Assembly: GCF_013410545.1 (NCBI RefSeq)
Contig: NZ_JACCFV010000001.1
Location: 2,976,001 to 3,040,000 of the forward strand
DNA from: Pseudoclavibacter chungangensis
Lineage (GTDB): Bacteria > Actinomycetota > Actinomycetes > Actinomycetales > Microbacteriaceae
Length of the DNA stretch: 64,000 nt
Direction of reading: 5' to 3'
Shown in pieces: positions 35,440-43,857 of this stretch; the first letter of the stretch is position 1; each line of letters opens with the position of its first letter. The notes under the pieces are model-generated. The model ran no database searches. It was not told the DNA's origin and saw only the letters and a program-made list of their open reading frames with translations. The translations under genes and the position numbers were made by a program.

Positions 35440-36213
35440 ATGGCGGATCAGGGCGGGCAGGACGGGACGGTCCAGTCGGTCGATCGGGCACTCCGCATCC
35501 TCGCCCTCCTGTCGACCTCCGACTCGCTCGGCGTCTCGGAGATCTCGCGCGAGCTCGACGTCCATCGTTCGACCGCGTTCCGGCTGCTCGCCACCCTCGA
35601 GGCACACGACTACGTCGAGCAGGAATCGCACCGCGGCACCTACCGGCTCGCCTTCGGCGTGCTGCGGCTCTCCCAACAGGTCGCGAGCCGCACCGACCTC
35701 GCGAAGGAGGCCCAGGCGACGTGCGACGCCGCGACGGCCGAGGTGAACGAGACGAGCAACGTCGCGATCCTCACACAGGGCATCGCCGTGAACGTCACCC
35801 AGACGACGGGCAATCGCTTCGTGTCGGTCTCGCAGCAGTACGTCGGGCAGCAGTCGCCGCTGCATGCGACGTCGACGGGCAAGGTGCTGCTCGCCCACGA
35901 CCCCGCCGAACTCCGGACGGTGCTCGCGGGCGAACTGACGTCGTTCACGGCGAACACGATCACGGACGCCGACGCACTCGTCGCGCAACTCGACGCGGTG
36001 CGCGAACGCGGCTGGTCCTCGGCGGTGCAGGAGTGGGAGCTCGAGATGAACGCCGTCGCGGTGCCCGTGCGCGATCTCTCGGGGCGCGTCGTCGCCGCCC
36101 TCGCGGTCACGGCACCGAGCTTCCGCATGCCCGAGAGCGAGTTCCCGGCATTCGCGGACGTGCTCGTGCGGCACGCCCAGCGCCTCAGCGCACGCCTCGG
36201 CGCGACGCGCTGA
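35440..36213 (+). CDS. IclR-family transcriptional regulator
   Basis: A 257-residue regulator. The N-terminal winged helix is 'VQSVDRALRILALLSTSDSLGVSEISRELDVHRSTAFRLLATL'. The C-terminal GAF-like effector domain has 'PLHATSTGKVLLAH' and 'ELEMNAVAVPVRDLSGRVVAALAVTAPSFRM'. It stands immediately upstream of the three-component Rieske oxygenase genes, with a palindrome in the intervening 250 bp, so it probably controls them in response to the substrate or an intermediate. It marks the beginning of the accessory catabolic region after menC. Confidence 0.92.
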   Translation: MADQGGQDGTVQSVDRALRILALLSTSDSLGVSEISRELDVHRSTAFRLLATLEAHDYVEQESHRGTYRLAFGVLRLSQQVASRTDLAKEAQATCDAATAEVNETSNVAILTQGIAVNVTQTTGNRFVSVSQQYVGQQSPLHATSTGKVLLAHDPAELRTVLAGELTSFTANTITDADALVAQLDAVRERGWSSAVQEWELEMNAVAVPVRDLSGRVVAALAVTAPSFRMPESEFPAFADVLVRHAQRLSARLGATR

Positions 36214-36404
36214 CCCCGCGGCGCCCGACGCGTCGCGATCGATCCGGTGCCGAGGGTGGCCCCTGCCGGTTCCGACACGGACGCCCGGCACCAGCTCGAA
36301 CGACGGTCTGCACGTTCCGTCAGAGGACTCGTGTTTCGGGGACGAAAATTCCTCGCTCGATGTGCGCGCGAACGCTTGACGGAATCTCGCCGAGATCGCA
36401 TGCT

Positions 36405-36440
36405 GTTGTTTATTACGACCATAGGTGCGTAATACGCAAC
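36405..36440. promoter_or_regulatory. Palindrome upstream of the Rieske ferredoxin gene (candidate IclR operator)
   Basis: GTTGTTTATTACG (36405-36417) and CGTAATACGCAAC (36428-36440) match as inverted arms at 11 of 13 positions around a 10-bp centre. The patch is A+T-rich against its surroundings and ends 24 bp before the ferredoxin ATG. Also nearby, GTTCCGTCA (about 36316) and TGACGGAAT (about 36377) form a spaced inverted pair. Confidence 0.55.
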
Positions 36441-36464
36441 AAATCTCGAACAAGGGACAGCCGG

Positions 36465-36806
36465 ATGCTGCGTATCTGCTCACTGAGCGACCTGACCGAG
36501 GACGAGGGATTCAGGGTCGAATCCGTCACCCCGCCCGTCGCCGTCTTCCTCACCGCCGACCACGACGTCCACGTCATCGACGACACCTGCACACACCAGA
36601 ACGCCTCCCTCGCCGAGGGCTGGGTCGAAGACGGCTGCGTCGAGTGTCCGCTCCACACGAGTCGCTTCTCGCTCACGACGGGCGAGGCCGACTCACCACC
36701 CGCGAAACTCCCCGTCCGCGTGCACCGCAGCGAGGTCGTCGACGGCGAGGTCTTCGTCGAACTCTCCACCGCGACGCCGAACCTCCCTCCCGGGGCGGTG
36801 TTCTGA
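36465..36806 (+). CDS. Rieske-type [2Fe-2S] ferredoxin component
   Basis: A 113-residue Rieske ferredoxin. The cluster ligands are complete: Cys42-Thr-His44 and Cys61-Pro-Leu-His64, within 'CTHQNASLAEGWVEDGCVECPLH'. It should carry single electrons from the flavoprotein encoded next to the terminal oxygenase. The ATG at 36465 follows AGGGACAGCC. Its TGA overlaps the ATG of the reductase by one base, so the pair is translationally coupled. It is soluble, as expected for dioxygenase ferredoxins. Confidence 0.9.
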   Translation: MLRICSLSDLTEDEGFRVESVTPPVAVFLTADHDVHVIDDTCTHQNASLAEGWVEDGCVECPLHTSRFSLTTGEADSPPAKLPVRVHRSEVVDGEVFVELSTATPNLPPGAVF

Positions 36807-37993
36807 TGGACACCGTCGCGATCGTCGGCGGCGGTCTCGCCGGCTACACCGTCGCGCGCACCCTGCGGGACCGCGGACACACGGGCCGCATCGTCGTGAT
36901 CGGCTCGGAACACCACCGCCCCTACGACCGGACCCCGCTCAGCAAGGGATACCTCGCGGGCGAACAGGACCACGCGAGCCTCATGTTCGACGCCGACGAC
37001 GACCCGCTCGACGCCGAGTGGGTGCTCGGCCGCGCGGCCGTCGGACTCGACATCGGTTCCCGCACGCTCTCGCTCGACGACGGTACGTCGCTCGACGCCG
37101 ACGAGATCGTGATCGCGACGGGCAGCACGCCCGTCCCACTCGCCGGACCGTGCGGCGCCGCATCGGTCTCGGCCGCACACGTGCTCGGCACGATCGAACA
37201 CGCCGACGGTCTGCGCGGTGCGCTCGTGCCCGGTGCGACGGTCGTCGTCGCGGGCGGCGGGTTCGTCGGCCTCGAAGTGGCCGCCACCGCGCTCACGCTC
37301 GGCGCGGCGGCCGTGACCGTCATCACCTCGGACCCCGAACCACTCGCCAGATTCGGGCCCGAGGCGAGCCGGGCGATCCGCCTCCTCCACGAGCGACGCG
37401 GCATCCGATTCGTCACGGGCGGCCGCGTCGCGCGCGTCGAGGAGGACGCGGCGGGCACACCGCTCGGCGTGCGACTCACCGACGACACGCTCGTGCCCGG
37501 CACCGTCGTCGTCGCCGGTATCGGTTCGTTCCCCAACACCGGCTGGCTCGACGGCAGCGGCCTCGAACTGAGCCCCCGCCGCGCGATCGTGTGCGACACG
37601 TCCGGCCGCGCCGCCCCCGGCATCCGCGCCGCGGGCGACTGCGCCGCATGGGCCGGTGACCCGTGCGCGCACTGGACGCTCGCGCAGCAGCAGGCGCAAC
37701 ACATCGCCCTCGACCTCCTCGCGCCGGGCCACACGCCCGCCCACACCGAACAGCCCTATCTGTGGAGCGACCAGCACGGGACGCGCCTGCAGTTCGCCGG
37801 CCGACTCCGCGGCGACGAGATCGCGACGCTCGAGGCCGGATCCGTCGAGGGGGGCGACCCGCTCCTCGTTTACCGCGACCGCCTCGGGGCGGAGGTCGCC
37901 GTGCTCGGCATCGGCCAGGCGCGAGCGATCACCCGCTGGCGCAAGCTCAACCGCCTCCCCCCGCTCGTCGCGGGCAGCCCGGAACCGGTCTGA
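36806..37993 (+). CDS. Ferredoxin reductase component (FAD, NAD(P)H) of the Rieske oxygenase
   Basis: A 395-residue flavoprotein of the pyridine nucleotide-disulfide oxidoreductase family. FAD binding is shown by MDTVAIVGGGLAGYTVARTL and 'IVVIGSEHHRPYDRTPLSKGYL', plus 'IRAAGDCAAW'. NAD binding is shown by 'VVVAGGGFVGLEVAATALTLG'. The C-terminal domain ('EQPYLWSDQHGTRLQFAG') is that of dioxygenase-type ferredoxin reductases such as BphA4/RhcF. It passes electrons from NADH to the Rieske ferredoxin. The one-base overlap with the ferredoxin gene fixes the start. Confidence 0.92.
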   Translation: MDTVAIVGGGLAGYTVARTLRDRGHTGRIVVIGSEHHRPYDRTPLSKGYLAGEQDHASLMFDADDDPLDAEWVLGRAAVGLDIGSRTLSLDDGTSLDADEIVIATGSTPVPLAGPCGAASVSAAHVLGTIEHADGLRGALVPGATVVVAGGGFVGLEVAATALTLGAAAVTVITSDPEPLARFGPEASRAIRLLHERRGIRFVTGGRVARVEEDAAGTPLGVRLTDDTLVPGTVVVAGIGSFPNTGWLDGSGLELSPRRAIVCDTSGRAAPGIRAAGDCAAWAGDPCAHWTLAQQQAQHIALDLLAPGHTPAHTEQPYLWSDQHGTRLQFAGRLRGDEIATLEAGSVEGGDPLLVYRDRLGAEVAVLGIGQARAITRWRKLNRLPPLVAGSPEPV

Positions 37994-38317
37994 CCATGGC
38001 CCGGCCGACGACGACGTCGGCCGGGCGACGGCTGCCCCGGCGGGCCAGCCCCACATACACACACTGCACTGCACCGCACCGGCCCGCGGTGCCGGGGCCG
38101 CCCCGGACACGGCGATCCACCCCACCGGGACACCCACGACCACGCGAACACCTCGCAGGTCCCCGGCGATCTCCTCCCTCGACCCGGCTCACGGGCCGCG
38201 GACGACGCCACCAGCGGCGCGGACCACCGGGCACACGCCGACCCGCCGTCCGCCGACCGACATCCACCCACCGATCCCCACCGATCCGAGCCGAGCACGC
38301 CGGCCCCGGAACCACGA

Positions 38318-38380
38318 CGACCGCTCCATCCCGTCGAACGACCGCTCCATCCCGTCGAACGACCGCTCCATCCCGTCGAA
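38318..38380. repeat. Three tandem 21-bp repeats before the oxygenase gene
   Basis: Three exact head-to-tail copies of a 21-bp unit beginning CGACCGCTCCAT (38318, 38339, 38360) are followed by a partial copy. They end 36 bp before the oxygenase ATG, within the 423-bp gap 37994-38416. No start codon or RBS makes a coding role likely on either strand. The rest of the gap is low-complexity C/G/A-rich DNA without a gene. Confidence 0.85.
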
Positions 38381-38416
38381 CGACCCGCTCCACGAACCGC
38401 ACGGAAAGGCCCAGCC

Positions 38417-39547
38417 ATGATCATCGAGCAGCTCGACCAGCCACTCCCCGGCTCCCTCATGCCCACGCTCTCGGGCAACTACTACACCGACCCCGCGATC
38501 TTCCACGCCGAGCAGGTCCGCATCTTCGAACGCTCCTGGTTCTGCGTGCTCCACGAGAGCGACATCCCGACGCCCGGCGCCTACAAGCTCGTCCAGGTCG
38601 GCCGCGAACAGCTCATCGTCTCGCGCAACCGACGGAAGGAGGTGAGCGCGTTCTTCAACGTCTGTCGCCACCGCGGCATGCGCGTGTGCACGGAGGACGA
38701 GGGGACGCGCCGCAACTTCCAGTGCGGCTACCACGCCTGGACCTACGACCTCGACGGCAAGCTCATCGCGGCCCCGAACCTCACGCGCATGCCCGACATC
38801 GACCGCGAGGACTACGGCCTGCGCAAGGTGCACGTGCGCGAGTGGCTCGGCTACGTCTGGGTGTGCACGGCCGAGGAGCCGCCGTCGTTCGAAGAGACCG
38901 TGCTCGCCGAGGTCGTCGACCGCCTCGGCAACGTCGAGAGCCTCGACAAGTACCGCGTCGAGGACCTCAAGATCGCCAAGCGCATCGCCTACGAGGTGAA
39001 GGCGAACTGGAAGCTCATCATCGAGAACTTCATGGAGTGCTACCACTGCGCCACGATCCACCCCGAGCTGACCGAGGTGATCCCCGAGTTCGCCGAGGGG
39101 TGGGCGGCGCAGACGAACGTCGGCGAGGGCGCCCACTTCGGGGACGAGATCGAGGGATTCACGGTCGACGGATCGGCGGGCGTCACCGAGCTGCCGCTCA
39201 TCGACCCGAACCAGGACCGACGCTACTTCGCGATCACGGTGCGCCCGAACGTGTTCATCAACATGGTGCCCGACCACGTCATCATCCACCGGATGTTCCC
39301 CACGACCGAACACTCGACCTACGTCGAATGCGACTGGCTGTTCCTGCCGGAGGTCGTCGACGCCGGGATCGACGTGTCGAAGTCGGTCGAGCTGTTCGAC
39401 CGGGTCAACCTGCAGGACTTCGACGCGTGCGAGAAGACGCAGCCCGCCATGAGCTCCCGCATCTACGACCACGGCGGCGCACTCGTGCCGGCCGAACACC
39501 ACATCTCGCTGTTCCACGAGTGGCTCGTGACACAGCTCGCCGACTGA
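38417..39547 (+). CDS. Rieske non-heme iron oxygenase, quaternary-ammonium N-demethylase type (GbcA/CntA-like)
   Basis: A 376-residue terminal oxygenase. The Rieske cluster ligands are Cys83/His85 and Cys103/His106 ('CRHRG' and 'CGYHAW'). The mononuclear iron ligands are His210 and His215 in 'ENFMECYHCATIHPEL' with Asp334 in 'NLQDFDACE'. The bridging acid before the CYHC motif is Glu207, not the usual Asp; from memory this marks oxygenases acting on quaternary amines (carnitine CntA, YeaW, glycine-betaine GbcA). It probably removes an N-methyl group as formaldehyde. ATG 38417 follows GGAAAGG. Next to a BCCT transporter, betaine, carnitine or proline betaine are the likely substrates. Confidence 0.88.
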   Translation: MIIEQLDQPLPGSLMPTLSGNYYTDPAIFHAEQVRIFERSWFCVLHESDIPTPGAYKLVQVGREQLIVSRNRRKEVSAFFNVCRHRGMRVCTEDEGTRRNFQCGYHAWTYDLDGKLIAAPNLTRMPDIDREDYGLRKVHVREWLGYVWVCTAEEPPSFEETVLAEVVDRLGNVESLDKYRVEDLKIAKRIAYEVKANWKLIIENFMECYHCATIHPELTEVIPEFAEGWAAQTNVGEGAHFGDEIEGFTVDGSAGVTELPLIDPNQDRRYFAITVRPNVFINMVPDHVIIHRMFPTTEHSTYVECDWLFLPEVVDAGIDVSKSVELFDRVNLQDFDACEKTQPAMSSRIYDHGGALVPAEHHISLFHEWLVTQLAD

Positions 39548-39683
39548 CCGACCGACGCCCCGATCCCCGTGCCCGCGGACCGACCACCCGCGGACCGGAC
39601 CGACACGCGACACCACACCCCCTCCCCGCAGCATCCGACCGACCGACACCAGACCGACCCTCCCGAAGGAGATGCGTGCCGCC

Positions 39684-41579
39684 ATGCATGCAGCCGACAC
39701 CACGAAGAGCCTCTTATCCAAGCTCACGAGCCCCGCCGCGCGGGACCGCGAGGCCCCCGGACGACCGAAGATCGACTGGATCGTCTTCGGCGCCGCCGGC
39801 GTCATCGCGATCGCGTTCGTCGTGTGGGGGTTCGTGAGCCCTGCAGGCCTCGGCGAGGTCGCCTCCGGCGCCCTCGGCTGGACCATGGACACGCTCGGGT
39901 GGCTGTTCGTCATCGCCGCGACCGTGTTCACCGTGTTCGTCATCGTCGTCGCACTCGGCCGCTTCGGACGCATCCCGCTCGGTCGTGACGACGAGGGCCC
40001 GCAGTACCGCACGGTCTCGTGGATCTCGATGATGTTCGCCACGGGAATGGGCATCGGCCTCGTCTTCTACGGCGTCGCCGAACCCCTCTTCTTCTACATC
40101 TCGCCGCCGCCCGGCACGGTCGAGGCGCAGAGCCCGGCCGCGATCGGCGTCGCGATGGGACAGACACTGTTCCACTGGACCCTGTTCCCGTGGGCCATGT
40201 ACGCGATCGTCGGGCTCGGCATGGCGTACGGCACCTACCGGCTCGGCCGCACGCAACTGTTCTCCTCCATGTTCACGTCGCTCTTCGGTGCACGCGTCGT
40301 GAACGGCGCCGGCGGGCGCGTCATCAACGTCCTCGCGATCCTCGCGACCCTCTTCGGCTCCGCGTGCTCGCTCGGCCTCGGCGCGCTGCAGATCGGCGGG
40401 AGCATCACGTCGACCGGCCTCGCCGCCGTGACGACGCCCGTGCTCATCATCATCATCGCCGTCCTCACGGCCGCGTTCGTCGCCTCCGCCGTCTCCGGCA
40501 TCGAGCGCGGCATCCAGTGGCTCTCCAACATCAACATGGTGCTCGCCGTCGTGCTCGCCGTCATCGTGTTCCTCGGCGGCCCGACCCTGTTCATCCTCAA
40601 CGTGCTCCCCGACGCGATCGGGTCGTTCGTGGGCCAGCTGCCGACGATGGCGTCGCGCACGGCCGTCGCGGGCGGCGACGCCATGGCCGAGTGGATGTCG
40701 AGCTGGACCGTCTTCTATTGGGCGTGGTGGATCTCGTGGACGCCCTTCGTCGGCCTCTTCATCGCCCGCATCTCCCGCGGACGCACGATCCGGCAGTTCG
40801 TGACCGGCGTGCTGTTCGTCCCCTCGATCGTCTCGACGCTCTGGTTCACGATCTTCGGCGGGGGCGCGATCGGGATCCAGCAGCGCGCGGCGGCCGCCGC
40901 CGACACGACCTCGCAGCTCACCTCGATCGTCGACGGCGAGCCGACACTCGACTTCGACTCCGTGCTGTTCACGCTGCTCGGCGAGCTGTCGTTCCCGGAC
41001 TGGTTCGTGTTCGCCCTGACCGTCCTCACGGCGATCCTCATCGCGATCTTCTTCGTGACGGGCGCCGACTCGGCCTCGATCGTCATGGGCGCGCTCAGCG
41101 AGGGCGGCTCCGAGGAGCCGAAACGCGGCCTCATCGTCTTCTGGGGCGTCGCGACGGGAGCGGTCGCCGCGGTCATGCTGCTCGCGGGCGGCGACGATCC
41201 CTCCGAGGCGCTCAACGGCCTCAAGAACATCACGATCGTGTCCGCCGTCCCGTTCGTCGTCATCATGCTGCTCCTGTGCGTCGCCCTGTGGCGCGACCTG
41301 TCGAAGGACCCGCTCGTGATCCGCCGCGACCTCGCACAGCACCTGCTCGACGAGAGCGTCGCGAAGGGCGTCGACGAGCACGGCGGCGAACCGTTCACCC
41401 TCAGCACGGTAGAGATCCAGATCATCGACGCCGAGACGGCTGCCGCCGCGAAAGCCTCGCAGGCCCCACCCGAACGGCGACTCGAGACGAAGCCCGCGAC
41501 GGCGAGTGGTACGGGCCACACCGCCGAGCGACGGGACGCGCCCGCCACCGACGGCGAGGGCCCGCCGACGACGCGCTGA
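39684..41579 (+). CDS. BCCT-family betaine/carnitine/choline transporter
   Basis: A 631-residue 12-helix symporter. Family signatures are 'SWISMMFATGMGIGLVFYGVAEPL', 'HWTLFPWAMYAIVGLGMAY' and the Trp-rich substrate region 'WTVFYWAWWISWTPFVGLFIARISRGRTIRQF'. The C-terminal 90 residues are polar and probably cytoplasmic. It imports a quaternary ammonium compound with Na+ or H+. ATG 39684 (MHAADTTKS) lies 12 bases after AAGGAG; the ATG at 39672 abuts the RBS and is less likely. It is followed by a terminator and lies just downstream of the oxygenase gene whose substrate it probably supplies. Confidence 0.93.
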   Translation: MHAADTTKSLLSKLTSPAARDREAPGRPKIDWIVFGAAGVIAIAFVVWGFVSPAGLGEVASGALGWTMDTLGWLFVIAATVFTVFVIVVALGRFGRIPLGRDDEGPQYRTVSWISMMFATGMGIGLVFYGVAEPLFFYISPPPGTVEAQSPAAIGVAMGQTLFHWTLFPWAMYAIVGLGMAYGTYRLGRTQLFSSMFTSLFGARVVNGAGGRVINVLAILATLFGSACSLGLGALQIGGSITSTGLAAVTTPVLIIIIAVLTAAFVASAVSGIERGIQWLSNINMVLAVVLAVIVFLGGPTLFILNVLPDAIGSFVGQLPTMASRTAVAGGDAMAEWMSSWTVFYWAWWISWTPFVGLFIARISRGRTIRQFVTGVLFVPSIVSTLWFTIFGGGAIGIQQRAAAAADTTSQLTSIVDGEPTLDFDSVLFTLLGELSFPDWFVFALTVLTAILIAIFFVTGADSASIVMGALSEGGSEEPKRGLIVFWGVATGAVAAVMLLAGGDDPSEALNGLKNITIVSAVPFVVIMLLLCVALWRDLSKDPLVIRRDLAQHLLDESVAKGVDEHGGEPFTLSTVEIQIIDAETAAAAKASQAPPERRLETKPATASGTGHTAERRDAPATDGEGPPTTR

Positions 41580-41591
41580 ACCGCCCTCTCG

Positions 41592-41630
41592 TGACGCGGA
41601 CCGGCCCACGATTCGGGCCGGTCCGCGTCA
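41592..41630 (+). terminator. Terminator after the BCCT gene
   Basis: A perfect 16-bp stem (41592-41607 with 41615-41630) with a 7-nt loop begins 12 bp after the stop codon. It separates the oxygenase/BCCT unit from the permease/ALDH/amine oxidase unit. Confidence 0.8.
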
Positions 41631-41791
41631 CACGAACGAAACACCCAGTCGCTTCTGTATTCCCCCAGCAGATGCGGCCCATCGACTTCCAGAATTTCCT
41701 TCTGCTCCGCCGCTGCCTAACGTCGAAGCAACTCGTTTCGCCGCATCGCCGCCATCGGTGTCGTCGTCCGGCGAAGATCTCTGGAGGCGAC

Positions 41792-42373
41792 ATGTCCGAC
41801 ATCACCTCGGCGGCGACGAAACCGGCCGTCCAATTCGAACACCACCACATCCTGCCCATCCCCGAACACGCCAGGAACGGGACGACGAAGTCGCTGTTCG
41901 GCATCTGGGTCGGCATCAACATGCTGCCGCTCACCGTCGTGACCGGCGCGATCGCGTCGAGCGCGTTCGGACTCTCGATCGGCTGGAGCATCGTCGCGAT
42001 CCTCACCGGCAACCTCATCGGCGCGCTCGGCTCGGCCCTGCACGCGTCGCAGGGGCCGCACCTCGGGATCCCCCAGATGCTGCAGGCACGCGCCCAGTTC
42101 GGCTACTACGGCGGCTCGATCCTCGCCGTGATCGCCCTGCTCATGTTCCTCGGCTTCTTCGCGAGCATCCTCGTCGTCGCGAAGGACAGCCTGCTCGCCG
42201 TGTTCCCCGAGCTGAACCCGACGCTCGTGATCGTCGTGTTCGCGGCCGTCGGCATCGTCATCGCGATCGTCGGCTACGACCTGCTGCAGAAGGCGATGGC
42301 GATCCTCTCGACGATCATCGCGATCTCCGTCGCGGTCGCGATGGTCGGCATGCTGCTCAACACCGACTTCACG
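41792..42373 (+). pseudogene. NCS1-family permease, 5' part of a gene split by an insertion sequence
   Basis: The first 194 codons of a nucleobase:cation symporter-1 (cytosine/purine permease) protein. The N-terminus has 'VQFEHHHILPIPEHARNGTTKSLFGIWVGINMLPLTVVTGAI' and 'LHASQGPHLGIPQMLQARAQFGYYG'. The frame runs into the IS element at 42374 and ends at a stop at 42427. Removing the element and one copy of the 8-bp duplication joins it in frame to the fragment at 43858-44708, giving 474 residues. ATG 41792 follows GGAGG. The gene is therefore a recent knock-out of an otherwise undamaged permease. Confidence 0.93.
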
Positions 42374-42401
42374 GGCTCTGCGCATTCTGGGTGGGGTGAG
42401 G
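42374..42401 (+). repeat. Left inverted repeat (IRL) of the ISL3 element
   Basis: It begins GGCTCTGCGCATTCT and continues G+T-rich. It matches the right end with one substitution (G/A at position 16) and one inserted G. Confidence 0.92.
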
Positions 42402-42491
42402 CGCTCGGGCGTGGCGTGACGGGGTGAGGTGGGTCGAGGCCCGGAGGATCGGTAGCGACCAAGCAACCTGTTCGTCCGGAGACCTCGACCC

Positions 42492-43844
42492 GTGCCTGAT
42501 GCTACGCGCTGCGCCGCCGCGCGCCCATGTTCTGCTGTCTACTGTGATCGCTGCGACCTGCTCGTCGGACTCGACGGGCTCCGGGTGGCCGGGGTCGAGC
42601 GTCGCGGCGATGGCGTGCTCGTGATCGATGCCGAGTCGCCGCCGGGTCCGGTCGGCTGCCCTGAGTGCGGAGTGGTCGCGGAGTCGGCGGGACGGAAGGT
42701 GCTCGTTCTGACGGACGCCCCGATGGGCGGGACTCCGGTTCGGGTCCGGTGGCGCAAGCGCCGCTGGCGGTGTCGCCAGGACGGGTGCGGGGTGCGCTCA
42801 TTCACGGAGCAGAACCCGACCGTCGCGGCGGCCAACAAAGCGCTGACGGCTCGCGCGGTGGCGTGGGCGGTGGCGCAGATGCGCCGCGAGAACGCGTCAG
42901 TGCGCGGTGTCGCTCGGCAGCTGCGCGTCGCGTGGCGCACGGTCTGGACGCACGTGGAGGCCGAGTTGCAGCGCCGCGAGCAGGACCCTGGCCGGTTCGA
43001 TGGCGTAGAAGTGCTCGGCGTGGACGAGCACCTGTGGCATCACGTGTCCACGAAGCCCGTCGCCGACGGCGGGCGCGGTCCGAAGGAGCTGACCGGGATG
43101 GTCGACCTGACCCGAGACGCCACGGGACGCGTGCGGGCGCGACTGCTGGACCTGGTGCCAGGTCGATCCTCGAAGGCGTACGCAGACTGGATCAAGGAGC
43201 GGGACGAACAGTTCCGTGCCGGGGTGAAGATCGCAGCTCTTGACCCGTTCGCCGGCTACAAGAAGGCCCTCGACGACGAACTCGACGACGCGACCGCGGT
43301 GCTGGACGCGTTCCACGTCGTCAAGCTCGGCACCGCCGCGGTTGATGACGTCCGTCGCCGCGTCCAGCAAGACACCCTCGGCCATCGCGGCTGCAAGGGA
43401 GATCCGCTCTACGGGATCCGCAACATCCTCCGCGCCGGACGGGAGCGCCTCACCGACAGGCAGCGGTCCCGGCTCGACGCGGCGTTCGCGACGAGGGAGG
43501 AGCACGTTGAAGTTGAAGTCGCCTGGCACGCCGCCCAGCAGCTCCGCGACGCCTACCGGCACCCCAACCTGGTCGAAGGGCACAAGATCGCCGAGAAGGT
43601 TCTCGAATCGTTCCCGTCCTGCCCGATCCCCGAAATCGCCCGCCTCGGCCGCACCCTCACCCAGTGGCGAGCCGCGTTCCTGGCCTACTGGGCGACAGGA
43701 CGCTCATCCAACGGCGGCACCGAGGCCGTGAATGGGCTCATCGAACTCGCCCGCCGGATCGCCCGCGGCTTCACCAACTACGACAACTACCGGCTCCGCA
43801 TGCTCCTGATCGCCGGCGGACTTGACCCCCTCACCCCCACCTAG
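42492..43844 (+). CDS. ISL3-family transposase
   Basis: A 450-residue transposase. The N-terminal region has paired cysteines in 'VGCPECGVVAES' and 'RCRQDGCGVRSF' (zf-ISL3), then a helix-turn-helix ('SVRGVARQLRVAWRTVWTHVE'). The DDE catalytic core has 'VEVLGVDEHLWHH', 'IAALDPFAGYKKALD', 'ATAVLDAFHVVKLGTAAVDDV' and the terminal 'SSNGGTEAVNGLIELARRIARGFTNYDNYRLRMLL' with the last Glu. It starts with GTG 42492 after GGAG, and the TAG stop lies inside the right inverted repeat. No frameshift is seen, so it is likely functional. Confidence 0.93.
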   Translation: MPDATRCAAARPCSAVYCDRCDLLVGLDGLRVAGVERRGDGVLVIDAESPPGPVGCPECGVVAESAGRKVLVLTDAPMGGTPVRVRWRKRRWRCRQDGCGVRSFTEQNPTVAAANKALTARAVAWAVAQMRRENASVRGVARQLRVAWRTVWTHVEAELQRREQDPGRFDGVEVLGVDEHLWHHVSTKPVADGGRGPKELTGMVDLTRDATGRVRARLLDLVPGRSSKAYADWIKERDEQFRAGVKIAALDPFAGYKKALDDELDDATAVLDAFHVVKLGTAAVDDVRRRVQQDTLGHRGCKGDPLYGIRNILRAGRERLTDRQRSRLDAAFATREEHVEVEVAWHAAQQLRDAYRHPNLVEGHKIAEKVLESFPSCPIPEIARLGRTLTQWRAAFLAYWATGRSSNGGTEAVNGLIELARRIARGFTNYDNYRLRMLLIAGGLDPLTPT

Positions 43845-43857
43845 AATGCGCAGAGCC
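43829..43857 (-). repeat. Right inverted repeat (IRR) of the ISL3 element
   Basis: Read on the minus strand it begins GGCTCTGCGCATTCT like the left end. It contains the transposase stop codon and is followed directly by the second ACTTCACG duplication. Confidence 0.92.

Larger units (their letters stand above)
42374..43857 (+). mobile_element. ISL3-family insertion sequence, 1484 bp, complete
   Basis: The element is bounded by inverted repeats of about 28 bp starting GGCTCTGCGCATTCT and flanked by an exact 8-bp target duplication, ACTTCACG (42366-42373 and 43858-43865). It carries one transposase gene reading left to right. Size, 8-bp duplication and a DDE transposase with an N-terminal zinc-finger-like region all fit the ISL3 family. 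Both ends, the duplication and the transposase frame are intact, so it may still be mobile. Confidence 0.95.

Noticed and set aside
38189..40054. A 621-codon minus-strand frame opposite the Rieske oxygenase, including repeated FDGMERS units
   Set aside because: The repeats come from the 21-bp array read on the other strand. The plus strand encodes a canonical oxygenase and transporter there.
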